Positions 61,904 to 64,000 of a stretch of 64,000 bases of DNA are shown piece by piece. The position numbers and the translations under genes were made by a program. Position 1 is the first letter of the stretch. Each line of letters begins with the position of its first letter. The notes under the pieces were generated by a model. It ran no database searches, had not been told where the DNA came from, and saw only the letters and a list, made by a program, of their open reading frames with translations. This DNA is from REEB509 sp049314555 (GTDB lineage Bacteria > Pseudomonadota > Alphaproteobacteria > Caulobacterales > Aquidulcibacteraceae): the NCBI GenBank assembly GCA_049314555.1, contig JBMOEW010000001.1, positions 1 through 64,000 of the forward strand, given 5' to 3'.

Positions 61904-62419
61904 TTAGCGGGGGCAGGCGATGGTGGCTCCGGAAGCGTCGGTGCAGGTGGTGGAACGGGTTACGCCCGTTGTCGGGTCGTAGGTGGTGGTTCCCTGGTAG
62001 GTGTTTCCCGTCGCGGTTGTCGCCTGTGTATTGCGGGTTGAGTTGTATGTACCACCGGCGTTGCGGGTGGTGGTGCCTTCAGAGACCGCGGACGCGCCGT
62101 TTGCCCCTTGTGCCGCGAAACCGCCGCGGCGCACGGCCGATCCGTCCGGATTGACAGTGGTGGTTGAAGCGCGCACCGCGGCGTTGCCTGCGGGGGTGTG
62201 CACCGCACCGGCGCTGCCGGCTGTGACTGAACCGTCTGGATTTTGGACGGCGCCGCGTCCGCGGACCGTCGCGCCGCCGGAGGGGCCTACTGCACCGGTC
62301 ACAACGCCGTTTTCACCGCGGGCCCGGACGCGCCCTTCGCGGGCGTCTGCTACGCCGGCACCAACGACGGCGATTGCGCAAATGCTGGCTGCCAGCATCA
62401 TCAAGGTTTTGTTGGTCAT
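61904..62419 (-). CDS. Gly/Thr-rich secreted protein of unknown function
   Basis: The ATG at 62419 has GGAGAA upstream. The 171-residue protein has a signal peptide ending A-D-A and a low-complexity body rich in Gly, Thr, Ala and Asn, with repeats of the form x-G-A-V-x-x-x-x-G. It ends with a Cys-containing T-C-T-D-A-S-G-A-T-I-A-C-P-R. I recognise no family. The 68-nt gap to the EF-hand gene start suggests its own transcript or a shared one. Confidence 0.7.
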   Translation of the reverse strand: MTNKTLMMLAASICAIAVVGAGVADAREGRVRARGENGVVTGAVGPSGGATVRGRGAVQNPDGSVTAGSAGAVHTPAGNAAVRASTTTVNPDGSAVRRGGFAAQGANGASAVSEGTTTRNAGGTYNSTRNTQATTATGNTYQGTTTYDPTTGVTRSTTCTDASGATIACPR

Positions 62420-62628
62420 GATCGGTTCTCCTCTTGCACGCATCGGGATCGACGCGTCTGATGGAGCCAATCTGAGGGGCGCATGTTTCGCGGTGATGTC
62501 GCCGAAGGGGCCAAGTGTTGCGCCGTGCCTCAAAACCATCGCCCTGAAACACTTTGCAACAGCTTCCCACCGTGATCTTTTTTGCGCAGGGTTAGGGTCA
62601 GCTTGACCTTGTGTTGAACGGATCAGTT

Positions 62629-63336
62629 ATGGCTCACCGACCTGCCCGCATTATCGTGGTTGACGACGACCTAGAGTTACGAAACCTCTTGCAGCGCTAT
62701 TTGACAGAGAACGGCCATCGGGTTCGGGCGGTTGACTGCGGCAAGGCCTTGGATAGCGCTTTGGCACGGGAACCAGCCGATGCTGTTGTTTTGGATCTGA
62801 TGTTGCCGGATGAGGATGGGCTGGCAATTACGCGACGCCTGCGCGCCGCGGGGGAGACGGTTGCGATCTTGATGCTCACGGCGCGGGGGGATCCGGTTGA
62901 CCGCATCCTTGGGCTGGAGATGGGGGCCGACGACTATTTGGCCAAGCCGTTTACCCCGCGGGAGTTGTTAGCGCGTCTGTCGGCCATTCTGCGGCGTTTG
63001 CACGCGACGGGCGCGACTTTGGACAATGCGGTGCGCTTCGGGCCGTTTGTGTTGGACTTGAATGCGATGGCGCTGCAGCGGGACGGCGCTTCCATCACCT
63101 TGTCATCGCGGGAATTTGCGTTGTTGGCGGCATTGGCCGCACGTCCAGGGCGGGCGTTGTCGCGCGCGCAGCTGATTGAATTGGCGCTCGGCCGGGATGC
63201 GGAGGTGACGGATCGCGCCATCGATGTTCAAGTGGCCCGGTTACGCAAAGTGGTCGAAGATGACCCTGCGAACCCAGTTTGGATCAAGACTGTTTGGGGG
63301 GTCGGCTACGTCTTTGCCGGGGAGGCGCGGTCGTGA
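62629..63336 (+). CDS. OmpR/PhoB-family response regulator
   Basis: The ATG at 62629 gives 235 residues; a GTG at 62611 is in frame but lacks support. The receiver has V-V-D-D-D near 11, phospho-acceptor Asp in V-V-L-D-L-M-L-P-D near 53 and K-P-F-T-P near 104. A winged-helix domain follows from about 135, with the R-A-I-D-V-Q-V-A-R-L-R-K-V helix. It overlaps the kinase gene by 4 nt and will be its cognate regulator. Confidence 0.94.
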   Translation: MAHRPARIIVVDDDLELRNLLQRYLTENGHRVRAVDCGKALDSALAREPADAVVLDLMLPDEDGLAITRRLRAAGETVAILMLTARGDPVDRILGLEMGADDYLAKPFTPRELLARLSAILRRLHATGATLDNAVRFGPFVLDLNAMALQRDGASITLSSREFALLAALAARPGRALSRAQLIELALGRDAEVTDRAIDVQVARLRKVVEDDPANPVWIKTVWGVGYVFAGEARS

Positions 63337-64000
63337 GGGCATGGCTTCCGCAAAGCATCGCCGGGCAGGCTTTAGTTTCTACGATTGGATTGATCTTGCT
63401 GGCGCAGATCATCTCTACGTTGATCCTTGGGGTATTTGTGTTGCGGCCGCAGGCGCAGCGGGTGGGCTCGATTGCTGCCTACAGCATTGCTGCGGTCTCG
63501 GTGGCGGCTGCGGACGCGACGCCGGAAACCCGGGCTGCCTTGATAGCGAGGCTTGACGATTCCGCCTATCTGGATGTGTGGCGGGGTCCTGAGCCGCCGG
63601 ATCTCGGGGGGCCGGCTCCGCGGTTCCTGGAGCGAACCTTTATGCAGGCCCTAGTGGATGCGCTTGGGCCTGGAACCATCCTGACATGGCGCACGGATCC
63701 AAAGCGCCAATTGTGGCTGGAGGTTCAGATTGGGCCTGAGCTGGTTTGGATGACGTCGCGCGTACCAACGGCGATGCAACCGATCAGCGCTTTGGTTTGG
63801 TCTGCGGTGGTGGCGTTTTTGCTGTCCTTGTTGGGGGCTGTCGCTTTGCAAAGGCGGATCGCGCGTCCGCTGGAGGCGCTTAAGGCGGCGGTGGCGAGGC
63901 CGCATCCTTCTGAACTACCCGTGGATCCGCGCGGGGCGAGCGAGGTGAAGGCGCTGACCCAGGCCTTTAACGCCATGCACGCCCGGGTGGCGCTGGTGGA
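63333..64000 (+). CDS. Sensor histidine kinase, N-terminal part (cut by window end)
   Basis: The GTG at 63333 overlaps the response-regulator stop (GTGA). The frame then stays open to the window edge, about 222 residues, with no stop. A first helix (about 10–35), a ~120-residue periplasmic domain, a second helix (about 150–172) and an R-R-I-A-R-P-L-E-A-L HAMP start are visible; the HisKA and ATPase domains lie outside. This EnvZ-like layout fits a cognate kinase for the regulator encoded just upstream. Confidence 0.85.
   Translation, partial: MRAWLPQSIAGQALVSTIGLILLAQIISTLILGVFVLRPQAQRVGSIAAYSIAAVSVAAADATPETRAALIARLDDSAYLDVWRGPEPPDLGGPAPRFLERTFMQALVDALGPGTILTWRTDPKRQLWLEVQIGPELVWMTSRVPTAMQPISALVWSAVVAFLLSLLGAVALQRRIARPLEALKAAVARPHPSELPVDPRGASEVKALTQAFNAMHARVALV

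Overview
The window is a GC-rich bacterial chromosome segment that reads as Alphaproteobacteria. Support comes from the order mutM – small secreted protein – crotonase – rpsT – dnaA, the divergent ubiE-ubiB-coaBC block, dnaN-recF-gyrB close by, a MetH split into two polypeptides behind metF, and several GANTC (CcrM-type) sites near dnaA. A Caulobacterales/Hyphomonadaceae-like lineage is my best guess from gene order; it is inference, not proof.

Positions 1–12.8 kb: the 3' part of a giant cadherin-repeat/RTX protein faces a type I secretion adaptor (HlyD family), which is divergent from its ABC exporter. After the exporter, on the same strand, come a GGDEF protein with a degenerate EAL domain, a MotB-like protein, a MotA/ExbB-like protein with a long cytoplasmic tail, and a PilZ protein with intact c-di-GMP-binding motifs. 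This non-flagellar stator plus PilZ module next to an adhesin secretion system is the most interesting system in the window.

12.8–21.5 kb: a secreted caspase-like protease with four PPC-type domains, then a four-gene ABC exporter operon (FtsX-like permease, ATPase, periplasmic adaptor, TolC-family outer-membrane protein). A TetR repressor is divergent from the operon over an obvious palindrome. An orphan membrane histidine kinase follows.

21.5–37 kb: housekeeping. coaBC, ubiB and ubiE are on the minus strand. mutM, a small secreted protein, an enoyl-CoA hydratase, rpsT, a 550-nt regulatory gap with a perfect DnaA box, dnaA, dnaN, recF and gyrB are on the plus strand. A HAD phosphatase, an isolated murC and tRNA-Ile(CAU) follow on the minus strand. 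DnaA is unusual at the arginine finger and in the DNA-binding loop, and GyrB carries Asn where E. coli has Asp426.

37–47.9 kb: mlaA-mlaC (outer-membrane lipid asymmetry). Then an ArsR-methyltransferase regulator, metF and the split metH form a methionine/SAM-cycle operon with an 18/20 palindrome at the regulator's start. After these come a small membrane protein, two tandem CHAP-domain proteins and a voltage-gated channel with a calcium-type selectivity filter.

47.9–64 kb: two fasciclin proteins, an HtrA-type protease, a roughly 700-nt stretch without a convincing gene, an RNA ligase-like 2H phosphodiesterase (thpR), lipoproteins, a sirtuin, a DUF4760-type membrane protein with a structured leader, a zincin, a pterin dehydratase, a HAD hydrolase, an APC permease, folD, yggT, tRNA-Ala(CGC), a fatty-acid hydroxylase/sterol desaturase family enzyme with an EF-hand protein, and an OmpR-type response regulator whose partner kinase runs off the right edge. 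No insertion sequence, CRISPR array, rRNA or prophage was seen.
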